Below are positions 23,983 to 32,548 of a stretch of DNA of 32,797 nt, in pieces. The position numbers were made by a program, and so were the translations under genes. Position 1 is the first letter of the stretch. Each line of letters begins with the position of its first letter. The DNA is from Lysobacteraceae bacterium. GTDB lineage: Bacteria > Pseudomonadota > Gammaproteobacteria > Xanthomonadales > BQJN01. The DNA is taken from assembly GCA_021604725.1 (NCBI GenBank), contig BQJN01000052.1, positions 1-32,797 of the forward strand, in the 5' to 3' direction. Under the pieces are notes generated by a model, which worked only from the letters and a program-made list of their open reading frames with translations, did not search any database and was not told the origin of the DNA.

Positions 23983-25440
23983 TTAACCCGAAATCAGCAA
24001 GCGCAGCGCCTGAAATGCACGCTGATCGTCCTCTGCCATATCGGCCAGGGCATCGATAGCGTCTTCGCGCAGCTCCGGATCAGGGTGCGTTTGCGCCACC
24101 TTGGCCACGATAACAATGCCGTCGCCATTGGGTCGTTCACTCAAAGCCTCCAGCGCTGACTCTCGGACGTCGGCGTGATCGTCTTCGTAGACCGCTTGCT
24201 GCAACACAGCAACCACGCGGTCGCCTGCCTTGTCGGCCAGAAACTCGATGGCTTCTCGACGTGTGCCGCGGTGGCTGTGGTTGCGTGAGACGTCGATCAA
24301 TACTGCCAGCCCAAGATCGTCGGGCAGGTCCGCGATGGCGTCGAGTGCCTCCTCTCGAACGTCTGCGTTTGAGTCCTCGCGCACCACGCGTTCGAACAAT
24401 GCCACAGACTGTTCTGGCTCAAGGTCGGCCAGCGCATGAATGGCCTCGGCTCGGGCTACCGCTTGCGGGTGGTCGATGGCGATGCGTTGCAGCATGTCCA
24501 GCGCCTGGTGCAAAGGCAGATCTTCGATCGCTTCAACTGCCTCTTCGACCAGCTCGAGATTGCCATCATTCCAAACCAGATAGTCGATAGTCTCCACTGC
24601 TTTGACGCCGCCGCGCTCGGCCAGCGCATCCACCGCTTCCATCCGTATCGAGTCGCGGTCGCCATCTCTGGCGAGGGCGATCAGATGGATGACTGCAGCC
24701 GGATCGCGCAGGTCTTCAAGGGCTTCCACAGCTTCCTCGCGAACGCGCTCCGATCGGTCATTACCTGCCAGCTGGTACAGGGTCTCGGCAGCCGCCGGAT
24801 GCAAACTGGATGACATTGCCTCAGCCGCCTCGCCGCGCACTTTGGACGGACCAGTTGAAGTGGCAATGTCGGTCAGAAGATTAAAGGCCTGGTTGCCATC
24901 ATGTACCGCCAGCGCGTCGATGATTTCGATCTGCCCTTCAGCACTGGCCGTCCGAGCCAGCATTGCGCTCAACAGGGTGGTACTGTCATCGGCGCTGGCC
25001 GAGCCTAGCCAGTACAAGGTGTCGGCCTCAATGGTCAGAGGAAACTCCACCGATGTTACTCGCGAACGGCGCACACCCTGATTGCGATCAAGCTCGATTG
25101 CGATTGCAATGTCCCGGTATTGGAGGCCAGGTCGTGGCGCAGGTCCGGGCGCTGCCAATGCGTTCGCCGTTTCCGGTATCAGCTCATTTAGCGGCGTGCC
25201 TTCATAAATCAGGCGGCTGTTGACGTAAGTCACGGGTCCATCAACGTGTATATGTCCTGGCGTTTGCCAATGGCCGATGCGCCAGGCGACCCACAGCGAT
25301 TTTCCAGCAGCTCGCTCACTGGCGACCATGAGTCGGCCATCCAATGTAGGCGCGGCTGTTGCCAGCGACTGTACCTCTAGCGCGTTTGCCAATGGAGCGC
25401 AGAGCAAGGGCACGGTCAGCAATAGACGAAGACGTCTCAT
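23983..25440 (-). CDS. Exported HEAT-repeat protein (second of pair)
   Basis: 485 residues. The signal peptide RRLRLLLTVPLLCAPLANA ends before LEVQ. Residues to about 160 form an unrecognised domain (MVASERAAGKSLWVAWRIGH, HVDGPVTYVNSRLIYEG). From about 160 to the end the protein is a HEAT solenoid with a period near 31 residues and helices of the type VREEAVEALEDL, IRMEAVDALAERG, VREEALDAIADLPDD and LREDAIDALADMAEDD. HEAT solenoids bind proteins, and export puts this one in the periplasm. Its start overlaps the stop of the other HEAT gene (ATGA), so it is the last gene of the sigma/anti-sigma operon. The helices are strongly acidic. No enzyme motif is seen. Confidence 0.88.
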   Translation of the reverse strand: MRRLRLLLTVPLLCAPLANALEVQSLATAAPTLDGRLMVASERAAGKSLWVAWRIGHWQTPGHIHVDGPVTYVNSRLIYEGTPLNELIPETANALAAPGPAPRPGLQYRDIAIAIELDRNQGVRRSRVTSVEFPLTIEADTLYWLGSASADDSTTLLSAMLARTASAEGQIEIIDALAVHDGNQAFNLLTDIATSTGPSKVRGEAAEAMSSSLHPAAAETLYQLAGNDRSERVREEAVEALEDLRDPAAVIHLIALARDGDRDSIRMEAVDALAERGGVKAVETIDYLVWNDGNLELVEEAVEAIEDLPLHQALDMLQRIAIDHPQAVARAEAIHALADLEPEQSVALFERVVREDSNADVREEALDAIADLPDDLGLAVLIDVSRNHSHRGTRREAIEFLADKAGDRVVAVLQQAVYEDDHADVRESALEALSERPNGDGIVIVAKVAQTHPDPELREDAIDALADMAEDDQRAFQALRLLISG

Positions 25441-26534
25441 TGGTCGTCCTCCATGGTTTGCAGCAGCTCAATCAAAGCCTCTCGAGCAGCGCTGATGTCC
25501 ATGTCGCCCAGTGCTTCGGTGGCAGCGCGACGAATTCGCGGGTCGGGGTCGTTGCGGGCGACATTGAGCAGGGCATTGGCCGCTTCTGCTGTTTCGACGT
25601 GCTCGATCTCATGCACCAGATTTTCGCGGCGAGCAGGATCCGGCACGGTATCGAGCAACTCGATCAGCACACTCAACGACTCGCCTGTTTCCATATCCGC
25701 AATCGCATCAATGGCCTCATTTGCCACCTCGGTGTCGTCGTCCAGTGCCAGGTCTTTCAACAGACCCAACATGTCAGCTGACTCGAAGTCACCAAGCTCG
25801 TCAATCGCCTCCATGCGAACGCGACGCGGTTGATTGGTGTCCTTGGCGATTCGACTCAAAATCGGCATGGTATTGATCGAGTCGTTGTTGCCCAGGGCCT
25901 CGACCGCTTCAATGCGGACCATCTCGGAAGGGTCTGAGGTGGCCAGTTGCTCCAGCTTGGCGGCAACACGAGGCGAGTCGATGTCCTCCAACACCTCGAC
26001 AATACGTGCTCTTAGGTGCTCGTCACTGGCGGCATCCAAGCGCTCGAGGATCACGTCGACGGAGCGATCGTCACCAATCTCGCCCAGCGCCACCAGCACC
26101 TGTAGTAATTGTCGATCGTCGTCACCTTGGCCAAAGTTTCTAACCCGGTCACGGTATTGCGACTTGCCGGCACGCTCCAACTCACCGGCCAGACGCACCA
26201 TAGCCCGCTTGGCATCATCACTCCATTCGCTGCGGCGGTAGCGGCCAAGATGGTTTTCGTAGCAACGAAACACCTCTTCAGTGCTGACGCGTTGCTCGCC
26301 TTTGGCGTAGCAGATCCAGAACGCGGCGTCATCGGCCCAGGATGAGTCTGGATGTTGCTCCAGAAGCTGTCCGAAGGTGGATGATGCAGCCGCCCAGTCA
26401 CCACTCAATACATGGTTGTAGCCTTCGCGAAACGCTTTGGTCGATTCCGGGCTGGGTTCGGGCTCATTGCGCGCCTGGCCAACGGTGGCGGTCAGCGCAA
26501 GGCTCAGGCAAAGGGTTAGTAGTCGCTTGTTCAT
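25437..26534 (-). CDS. Exported TPR/HEAT-repeat protein (first of pair)
   Basis: 365 residues. The signal peptide NKRLLTLCLSLALTATVGQA is followed by a TPR-like segment at about residues 30-105 (AFREGYNHVLSGDWAAASSTFGQLLEQHP). A HEAT solenoid follows from about 120 onward, with LRARIVEVLEDIDSP, VRIEAVEALGNNDSI, VRMEAIDELGDFES and IRRAATEALGDMDI. AGGA lies 6 nt before the ATG at 26534, which decides this start over ATG at 26540 and the open frame up to 26567. It lies 29 bp after the anti-sigma gene and overlaps the next HEAT gene by 4 nt. It may present or bind an envelope ligand to the anti-sigma domain, which is inference from context only. Confidence 0.88.
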   Translation of the reverse strand: MNKRLLTLCLSLALTATVGQARNEPEPSPESTKAFREGYNHVLSGDWAAASSTFGQLLEQHPDSSWADDAAFWICYAKGEQRVSTEEVFRCYENHLGRYRRSEWSDDAKRAMVRLAGELERAGKSQYRDRVRNFGQGDDDRQLLQVLVALGEIGDDRSVDVILERLDAASDEHLRARIVEVLEDIDSPRVAAKLEQLATSDPSEMVRIEAVEALGNNDSINTMPILSRIAKDTNQPRRVRMEAIDELGDFESADMLGLLKDLALDDDTEVANEAIDAIADMETGESLSVLIELLDTVPDPARRENLVHEIEHVETAEAANALLNVARNDPDPRIRRAATEALGDMDISAAREALIELLQTMEDDQ

Positions 26535-26563
26535 AATCATTCCTGATAACTCTCGGGGGCGTG

Positions 26564-27292
26564 TCAAACGCCATTGCTGGAGCGTCGCAGCTCCTCGACG
26601 GATAGCTGAAACAGCAAGGCTTGTTGATCGATGGTGGTCTGTACCAGTTGCAAACTGGCGGGGTAGGCGTCGCTCGGCAAGTTGGCCATTTGCATGAATA
26701 CCAGTGCCAGGTTGTCAGCCAGGCGCGCCTCTCGTTGCATACCTGCGTCACGCAACTGAATGCTCAACGATTGTGCCGAGGTGGCCAGATTCGCCGCAGC
26801 TCGTTGCTCGGCCGAAGGGTCGAAACCGACCAGGTCAGTCACTGGCAAATCGGCGTCGCGATTGGCAACGGCCAGCAACACCGGTGTTGCGCGGTCGAGA
26901 AACTGCGCGTAGTCCATGGCGACATGTGAGCTAAACACTGGTGTGGCAGCGTCAGGAGTTGGCTCTGTCGGCAACTGCAGCAGCCGACCCAACCCCATGC
27001 CGATGACCACTAGAGCTGCGGCTGCGAATGCCGTTCCGGCGGGCCCAAGCTGCAGGCGCCAGCGACGTGGCGTATTGACGCGATGGTCGATCTTCGACCA
27101 GATATCGAGTGATTCAAGCGGCGCAGGCATGGCCTCATTCGCCAATGATAGTGTTGTCTTCAGGCTTTCAAGTTCTTCCGTACATACCTCGCACTGCTGC
27201 AAGTGAGCCTCGAGTTTGCCGGCATCTTCGGAGCCGATCTCTCCGTAAGCTGCATCAAGCAGCAAAGGTGCCCAACGGGGGTGACAACTCAT
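26564..27292 (-). CDS. Membrane anti-sigma factor with zinc-finger (ZAS-type) domain
   Basis: 242 residues. The N-terminal cytoplasmic domain carries the zinc motif H30-x3-C34-x2-C37 (HLQQCEVC) after a helical start with H4, as in ZAS-type anti-sigma factors that hold ECF sigma factors. One transmembrane helix (about 84-106, AGTAFAAAALVVIGMGLGRLL) leads to a periplasmic helical domain of about 135 residues (FLDRATPVLLAVANRD, QLRDAGMQREARLADNLALVFMQMANLP). Its start overlaps the sigma stop codon (ATGA), the usual arrangement. The open frame continues upstream to 27604, but that part is antisense-like sequence within the sigma gene. Release of the sigma factor would be triggered by a periplasmic signal; the neighbouring HEAT proteins are candidates for providing it. 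Confidence 0.9.
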   Translation of the reverse strand: MSCHPRWAPLLLDAAYGEIGSEDAGKLEAHLQQCEVCTEELESLKTTLSLANEAMPAPLESLDIWSKIDHRVNTPRRWRLQLGPAGTAFAAAALVVIGMGLGRLLQLPTEPTPDAATPVFSSHVAMDYAQFLDRATPVLLAVANRDADLPVTDLVGFDPSAEQRAAANLATSAQSLSIQLRDAGMQREARLADNLALVFMQMANLPSDAYPASLQLVQTTIDQQALLFQLSVEELRRSSNGV

Positions 27293-27909
27293 GTGTTTTC
27301 CTCCTGTGGCGCGAAGCCACCAAGATCTGCGCGTAGCTTGTGCAACGCACGATGCAAAAGCGCCTTGACTGAACCTTCTGCGACGCCCAGCACGGTGGCC
27401 GTTTCCCGCACCGACAGTTGCTGGAACTGGCGCAGGGTGAATACCTGGCGCTCCCGTTGCGTCAGCGACTGCATGGCCTGGTGCAAGGCCTGCTTCAGTC
27501 CATGCTCTCGGGTATGTGAGATCGGTGATGGTGGCGTGGCCATGGCCACGTCCTGATCGCGCAAATGGGATTCGGTGGCTTCGCCAAACGGCAGCCAGGT
27601 CCATCGGCGCTTGCGCTGGCGGTCACGACAGGTGTTAACCACAATCCGATGCAGCCAGCTTGAAAACTTCGCGTCGCCGCGAAATTTGTGCAGACTGTTC
27701 AGGGCTTTCACAAAGGCATCCTGCGTTGCGTCTTCGGCTTCGTGGCGATCGCCAAGCAATCCCAGCGCCAGGTAGTGCGCTTTCTGTTGGTGACGTTCCA
27801 CCAGTGCCTGCATGGCACGGCGATCGCCATCGCGAGCTCGACTGAGCAGGTCCTCGTCATCATTGTGATTCACCGCGTCCACGGCGCTCCTTGGTGTCGT
27901 ATTGCCCAT
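27289..27909 (-). CDS. ECF-family RNA polymerase sigma factor
   Basis: 206 residues from the ATG. Region 2 covers about residues 33-100 (QALVERHQQKAHYLALGLLGD, AEDATQDAFVKALNSL, FSSWLHRIVVNTCRDRQRKRR). Region 4 covers about 143-193 (LTQRERQVFTLRQFQQLSV, ETATVLGVAEGSVKALLHRAL). There is no region 1 or 3, so it is an ECF sigma factor. The start is uncertain: ATG at 27909 has no ribosome-binding site and lies only a few bases from a candidate promoter. GTG at 27882 is preceded by AAGGAG with a 4-nt gap and would remove nine residues outside region 2. It is the first gene of an operon with the anti-sigma factor and two HEAT proteins. Confidence 0.93.
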   Translation of the reverse strand: MGNTTPRSAVDAVNHNDDEDLLSRARDGDRRAMQALVERHQQKAHYLALGLLGDRHEAEDATQDAFVKALNSLHKFRGDAKFSSWLHRIVVNTCRDRQRKRRWTWLPFGEATESHLRDQDVAMATPPSPISHTREHGLKQALHQAMQSLTQRERQVFTLRQFQQLSVRETATVLGVAEGSVKALLHRALHKLRADLGGFAPQEENT

Positions 27910-27913
27910 TTAA

Positions 27914-27939
27914 GACGATGGCGTGAGAATTCGGTTTAC
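27914..27939 (-). promoter_or_regulatory. Candidate ECF-type autoregulatory promoter
   Basis: On the minus strand, GTAAAC (27939-27934) and CGTC (27917-27914) are separated by 16 nt, similar in form to ECF promoters with an AAC-type -35 and a CGTC -10. Transcription would then begin near 27909, leaving little or no leader for the ATG but about 25 nt for the GTG start at 27882. Confidence 0.35.
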
Positions 27940-28127
27940 ATGGTAGGCCAGATTCTGCGACGCGGCGCTCAATGAGCGAGTTTCCGTCAGCAAACTGATG
28001 CGATGCCATGGTGCGCAATTGGCCGCTTGTAACAATAGCTGCGGAAGTTTTCGGGTATAGTTTGATCGCTTGGGTACCGCCTGATGGGTGCCAATGCAGG
28101 GGCGTTTGTTAGAAGTTGGAGTAATAG

Positions 28128-29654
28128 ATGAGATTTAGCAAGACACTGTTGCTGAGTGCCTTATTGGGCTCAGCCAGCGCAATGGCGCAGGATAAACCGA
28201 ACATTTTGGTGGTCTGGGGCGATGATATTGGCCAGTCCAATATTTCTGCCTACACCTTCGGTTTGATGGGCTACCGCACACCAAATATTGATCGCATTGC
28301 CAAAGAGGGCATGATGTTCACCGACTACTATGGTGAACAGAGCTGCACTGCAGGGCGTTCATCATTCATCATGGGGCAAAGCGTTTTTCGGACCGGCCTG
28401 TCGAAAGTCGGCTTGCCGGGCGCTGAAGAAGGCATGAAGGAAGAGGATCCGACCATCGCCGGCTTGTTGAAGGCCCAAGGTTATGCGACCGGGCAGTTTG
28501 GCAAGAATCACCTTGGCGACCGCGATGAGATGCTGCCCACCAATCACGGTTTCGATGAATTCTTCGGCAACCTGTATCACCTCAATGCCGAGGAAGAGCC
28601 GGAAAATGAGGACTACCCAAAGGACCCGGAATTCCGCAAGAAGTTTGGGCCGCGTGGCGTGATTCATTCCTATGCTGACGGCCGTATTGAAGACACTGGC
28701 CCGCTGACCAAGAAACGCATGGAGACGGTGGATGATGAAACATCAGCTGCGGCGCTGGATTTCATCGAGCGTCAACACGCTGCCAACAAGCCCTGGTTTG
28801 TCTGGTGGAGCGGGACTCGGATGCATTTCCGCACACACGTTAAAGAAGAGCTTCGCGGCATCTCCGGTCAGGATGAGTATTCTGATGGCATGGTCGAGCA
28901 TGACCGCCACATCGGGCTATTCCTCGACAAGCTCGATGAGCTGGGTATTGCCGACAACACCATCGTGTTCTATTCCACAGACAACGGCCCACACATGAAC
29001 ACGTGGCCGGATGCAGCCATGACACCATTCCGCGGTGAGAAAAACACCAACTGGGAAGGCGGCTGGCGCGTGCCCGCTGCGGTACGTTGGCCTGGCAATA
29101 TCGAAGCCGGTTCAGTATCGAACAAGATCATGCACCACATGGACTGGTTACCCACTTTCCTGGCTATTGCCGGCGAACCGGAAATCAAGGAGAAGTTGAT
29201 GGACGGCAGTGTGCGTGCCATTGGGCGTCGCTACAAAGTGCATCTGGACGGTTATAACTTCCTGCCCTACCTGACCGGCGAAACCGAGGAGACACCTCGT
29301 GACGAGATTTTCTACTTCTCCGACGATGGTGACCTGATGGCACTGCGTTACCGGGATTGGAAATTTGTGTTCCTTGAGCAGCGCGAAGTTGGCACATTGA
29401 ACCTTTGGGCCAACCCGTTTACCGAGCTGCGTTTGCCGCTGATCTTCAATCTGCGACGCGATCCCTATGAGCGGGCGCAGTTGACCTCAAATACATACTA
29501 CGACTGGATGATCGACCGAGCGTATATGCTGGTTCCGGCGCAGGCCTACGTGGGTCGATTCCTGGCCACATTCAAAGAGTTCCCACCGCGTCAGAAGGCG
29601 GCGAGCTTCAATCTCGAGAAAGTGATGGAAGCGATGATTCCCGAAGGCGGTTAA
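28128..29654 (+). CDS. Exported sulfatase (formylglycine-type) with C-T-A-G-R active site
   Basis: 508 residues. The signal peptide RFSKTLLLSALLGSASAMA is followed directly by the sulfatase fold: NILVVWGDDIGQSNIS gives the first metal aspartates (D32, D33). C73-T-A-G-R77 is the maturation motif, in which the cysteine would become formylglycine. The textbook motif is CxPxR; alanine at the third position occurs in some annotated arylsulfatases. FGKNHLGD, VFYSTDNGPH and WRVPAAVRWPG are further conserved blocks. It would cleave sulfate esters in the periplasm or outside the cell; the substrate is unknown. GGAG lies 6 nt before the ATG. A strong hairpin follows the stop, so it is probably a single-gene unit. 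No formylglycine-generating enzyme is in the window. Confidence 0.92.
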   Translation: MRFSKTLLLSALLGSASAMAQDKPNILVVWGDDIGQSNISAYTFGLMGYRTPNIDRIAKEGMMFTDYYGEQSCTAGRSSFIMGQSVFRTGLSKVGLPGAEEGMKEEDPTIAGLLKAQGYATGQFGKNHLGDRDEMLPTNHGFDEFFGNLYHLNAEEEPENEDYPKDPEFRKKFGPRGVIHSYADGRIEDTGPLTKKRMETVDDETSAAALDFIERQHAANKPWFVWWSGTRMHFRTHVKEELRGISGQDEYSDGMVEHDRHIGLFLDKLDELGIADNTIVFYSTDNGPHMNTWPDAAMTPFRGEKNTNWEGGWRVPAAVRWPGNIEAGSVSNKIMHHMDWLPTFLAIAGEPEIKEKLMDGSVRAIGRRYKVHLDGYNFLPYLTGETEETPRDEIFYFSDDGDLMALRYRDWKFVFLEQREVGTLNLWANPFTELRLPLIFNLRRDPYERAQLTSNTYYDWMIDRAYMLVPAQAYVGRFLATFKEFPPRQKAASFNLEKVMEAMIPEGG

Positions 29655-29675
29655 TCAACGCATGACCTAGGATCA

Positions 29676-29720
29676 AACAAGGCCGTAGCGAATGCGTTTC
29701 GTTGCGGCCTTGTTGTTTGT
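29676..29720 (+). terminator. Terminator hairpin after the sulfatase gene
   Basis: AACAAGGCCG pairs perfectly with CGGCCTTGTT, and the inner AGCGAA/TTCGTT extends the stem around a short loop. The following GTTTGT is a modest T tract. It lies 22 bp after the stop codon. Confidence 0.75.
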
Positions 29721-29725
29721 GGTAA

Positions 29726-29772
29726 GGAAGCTCTGATTGACTTGAATGAGGCTCCGCTTGAACTGAAGCGTG
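29726..29772 (+). repeat. 47-bp dispersed repeat, copy 2
   Basis: Same orientation as 4373-4419 and about 79% identical by eye. It sits between the sulfatase terminator and the MoxR gene. The rest of the 29655-29834 gap holds the MoxR ribosome-binding site and no gene. Confidence 0.5.
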
Positions 29773-29834
29773 CAGTTGCTGGCTTTGCAGGCCAGTCACA
29801 ATGAAATGAATCAGATCTTCCCCAAGGAAAGTCT

Positions 29835-30830
29835 ATGAAAGCACGTGAATCAATAGCTGCGCTTAACCAGCGCATGTCTGCCAACATTGTCGGTCAGCAA
29901 CAGGTGGTTGACCGGCTGATCATCGGTTTGCTGGCCAACGGTAATTTGTTGATCGAAGGCCTGCCCGGTCTGGCCAAAACTCGAGCTGTCAAAAGTCTGG
30001 CCAAGGCCATGGCTGCTGATTTTTCTCGAATTCAGTTCACGCCCGATTTGTTGCCCTCAGATGTCACCGGCACCGAGGTCATGTATGGCGATTCAGGTGC
30101 GCCCCAGTTTCGCTTCGATCAAGGCCCGATATTTGCCAATATCGTGTTGGCTGATGAGATCAATCGAGCGCCCGCCAAGGTCCAGGCCGCGTTGCTCGAA
30201 GCTATGGAAGAGCGGCAAGTTACGGTGGCTGGGACGACGCACAAGATGCCCGACCTTTTCATGGTGATGGCGACGCAGAATCCGGTGGAGCAGGAAGGAA
30301 CTTACCCGCTGCCTGAAGCGCAGATGGATCGCTTTTTGATGCATGTTTATGTCGATTACGGCACCGAAGATGCCGAGGGTGAGATCATTCGGCTGGTGCG
30401 CGGAGAAGAGCAATCGGCGGTGGACAAAGCCAACAAGGTTGAGAACAAACCGCGCGAACAAGCCGAGCCCATTTCGCAAGACGCGGTCTTTGCTGCCCGT
30501 GCTGAGATCGCCAAAGTGAAAGTCAGCGATATTGTCGAACGCTACATGGTGGACCTGGTGTTTGCCAGTCGCTACCCGGATCGCTACCAGGGTGATTTGC
30601 ATCGCTGGCTGACCGTCGGTGCCAGCCCGCGCGGTGCGCTGGCACTGGATCGCTGTGCCCGTGTCCATGCCTGGCTGGATGGCAGAGACCATACCTTGCC
30701 TGAGGATGTAGCAGCCGTCGCACCGGACTGTTTGCGTCATCGCTTGATGTTGAGTTACGAGGCGAACGCAGAAGGTTTGACCAGCAGCGCAGTTGTCGAA
30801 CAGTTGTTGAAGACCGTGGCCGTAGCTTGA
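29835..30830 (+). CDS. MoxR-family AAA+ ATPase
   Basis: 331 residues, cytosolic. Walker A is GLPGLAKT (42-49), Walker B is VLADEI (104-109), sensor 1 is N149 in MATQNPVEQEGTYPLPEAQMDRF, and the C-terminal lid begins near residue 215. The sequence LLPSDVTGTEVMYGD and REEL-free lid fit the MoxR family. These ATPases act as chaperones or remodellers and usually partner DUF58 and VWA-domain proteins encoded next door. Here a DUF58 gene follows, but only after an exported phosphatase gene. AAGGA lies 6 nt before the ATG. The next gene starts 20 bp after the stop, so co-transcription is likely. Confidence 0.94.
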   Translation: MKARESIAALNQRMSANIVGQQQVVDRLIIGLLANGNLLIEGLPGLAKTRAVKSLAKAMAADFSRIQFTPDLLPSDVTGTEVMYGDSGAPQFRFDQGPIFANIVLADEINRAPAKVQAALLEAMEERQVTVAGTTHKMPDLFMVMATQNPVEQEGTYPLPEAQMDRFLMHVYVDYGTEDAEGEIIRLVRGEEQSAVDKANKVENKPREQAEPISQDAVFAARAEIAKVKVSDIVERYMVDLVFASRYPDRYQGDLHRWLTVGASPRGALALDRCARVHAWLDGRDHTLPEDVAAVAPDCLRHRLMLSYEANAEGLTSSAVVEQLLKTVAVA

Positions 30831-30850
30831 TCGGTCTGGGAGGAGTTGAA

Positions 30851-32542
30851 ATGAAAGCGATCACATTGTCTACCGCAGGTATTGGCCTGCTACTTTTGAC
30901 TCCATGTGCAGTTGTCCATGCCGCTGAACCGCCGCGCCTGGTGCTACAGATCACGGTTGATGCACTGCGTGGCGACCTGCCTGAGCGATATTCGGAGCAC
31001 TATGGCGAGGGCGGTTTTCGCTATCTTATGGAGAAGGGCATCCACTTCGCCAACGCCAATTACCAGCACGCCAATACCGAGACCATCGTCGGCCACTCGT
31101 CGCTGGCCACAGGCTCGGTCCCGGCCGGTCATGGCATGGTGGCCAATGTCTGGTTCGACCGTGAACTTGATCGCCTGGTCTACAACATCGAAGACGCCAA
31201 CTATGCCTTGCTAAGCAAGGACGCTGATGTTGATCAGAATACCGAAATTGATCCGACGCAGAAGACGGCCAAAGTCGAAGGACGATCACCCAATAGCATT
31301 CTGGTATCGACCTTTTCCGACGAAATTGTGGCCCACTACGCGGGTAAGTCGAAAGCCTTTGCGGTGTCGGTTAAAGACCGGGGTGCGGTGTCCTTGGCTG
31401 GCCACAGCGGCAAGGCCTTTTGGTTCTCCAAGGCTGCCGGCGAGTTCGTCACCAGTACCTACTATTACGATAAGTACCCACAATGGGTGTTGGATTTCAA
31501 CAGTGAGGGACGAGCGCAACAATACGCTGATACCGAATGGACGCTGATGGATACAGCAGACAACTACCTGTTCGGTGATCGCGATAATCAGCCCTATGAA
31601 ACTGACTTTCCGGGATTTGGTCGGACTTTTCCTCACCCCTACGGCAACGACAAGTACACCACCACGCGCCTGACCTTGAGTCCGGTGGGAGATGAGTTGA
31701 CTTTGGCCTTTGCGCAGCGCCTGGTGGATGAGGAGTCATTGGGTCAGGACACGATTCCAGATTACTTGAGTATCAGCTTTTCATCGACCGACTACGTCAA
31801 CCACATGTTTGGCCCATCCAGTCTGGAGGCCGAAGACAACTTGCGTCGCCTGGACCGGACGCTTGCCCAGTTGTTCTCGTTCGTCGACGATCGGGTTGGA
31901 TTGGACAATACATCGATCGTACTGTCGGCCGATCATGGCAGCCCGGATATTCCTGGCTACGTCAACGACCTGGGCAACCAAACAGCGTTTGATTTTGACC
32001 TGGACGCCATACAGCGCGGTCCGATCGTTGAGGCGCTACAACGCCAGTTTGGTGTTGGCGAGGCGCTGATTGATACCTGGTTTCACCCCTATTTGTACTT
32101 GAACAAGGCAGTCATTGCCGAGCACGGCCTGGATCAGGCTGAGGTGGAAGCGGCGGTCGCGACACAACTGGAAACCATTCCGGGCGTTGCGCAGGCGATT
32201 TCGTCCACGGCTTTGCGTGCTGGGCGAGTGGCGGATACTTTACTGACCCAGTCAGTGAAGCATAATTTTCATCCAAAGCGCTCGGGCGATATCTATGTGG
32301 TGATGACACCCAATGTCTTCGTCACCGACTTCGATGGTCTGACGGTCGCTTCGGTGCATGGGTCGTTGTGGCGTTACGATACCTTTGTGCCGATCTATTT
32401 CGCCGGTTACGGGGTCGAAGAAAACGCCAAGGTGATGCGACCGGTACAACCCTACGACATCGCACCGACGCTGGCCGCCATGCTCGGCATCAAGGCACCC
32501 TCCGGTGCAGTAGGTCAGGCCCTGCCGGAAGTGCTCGACTGA
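30851..32542 (+). CDS. Exported PafA-like alkaline phosphatase
   Basis: 563 residues. The signal peptide KAITLSTAGIGLLLLTPCA…VHA ends before AEPP. It has the alkaline phosphatase fold: D36 in TVDALRGD, nucleophile T78 in NTETIVGH, N99 in VANVWFD, and K175-D-R177 in SVKDRGA. The later metal ligands lie in DYVNHMFGP, SADHGSPD and ASVHGS. The Thr nucleophile with the Asn and Lys-x-Arg set is the signature of PafA-type phosphate monoesterases rather than diesterases. GGAGG lies 7 nt before the ATG at 30851, which decides this start over the earlier TTG at 30827. The next gene begins 6 nt after its stop. A phosphatase inside a MoxR/DUF58 operon is unusual and suggests a substrate or phosphate-linked role for the operon. 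Confidence 0.92.
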   Translation: MKAITLSTAGIGLLLLTPCAVVHAAEPPRLVLQITVDALRGDLPERYSEHYGEGGFRYLMEKGIHFANANYQHANTETIVGHSSLATGSVPAGHGMVANVWFDRELDRLVYNIEDANYALLSKDADVDQNTEIDPTQKTAKVEGRSPNSILVSTFSDEIVAHYAGKSKAFAVSVKDRGAVSLAGHSGKAFWFSKAAGEFVTSTYYYDKYPQWVLDFNSEGRAQQYADTEWTLMDTADNYLFGDRDNQPYETDFPGFGRTFPHPYGNDKYTTTRLTLSPVGDELTLAFAQRLVDEESLGQDTIPDYLSISFSSTDYVNHMFGPSSLEAEDNLRRLDRTLAQLFSFVDDRVGLDNTSIVLSADHGSPDIPGYVNDLGNQTAFDFDLDAIQRGPIVEALQRQFGVGEALIDTWFHPYLYLNKAVIAEHGLDQAEVEAAVATQLETIPGVAQAISSTALRAGRVADTLLTQSVKHNFHPKRSGDIYVVMTPNVFVTDFDGLTVASVHGSLWRYDTFVPIYFAGYGVEENAKVMRPVQPYDIAPTLAAMLGIKAPSGAVGQALPEVLD

Positions 32543-32548
32543 TAGCAC

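Noticed and set aside
27293..27604. N-terminal extension of the anti-sigma gene
   Set aside because: It lies wholly inside the sigma gene in another frame. The ATG at 27292 overlaps the sigma stop and begins the zinc-finger domain.
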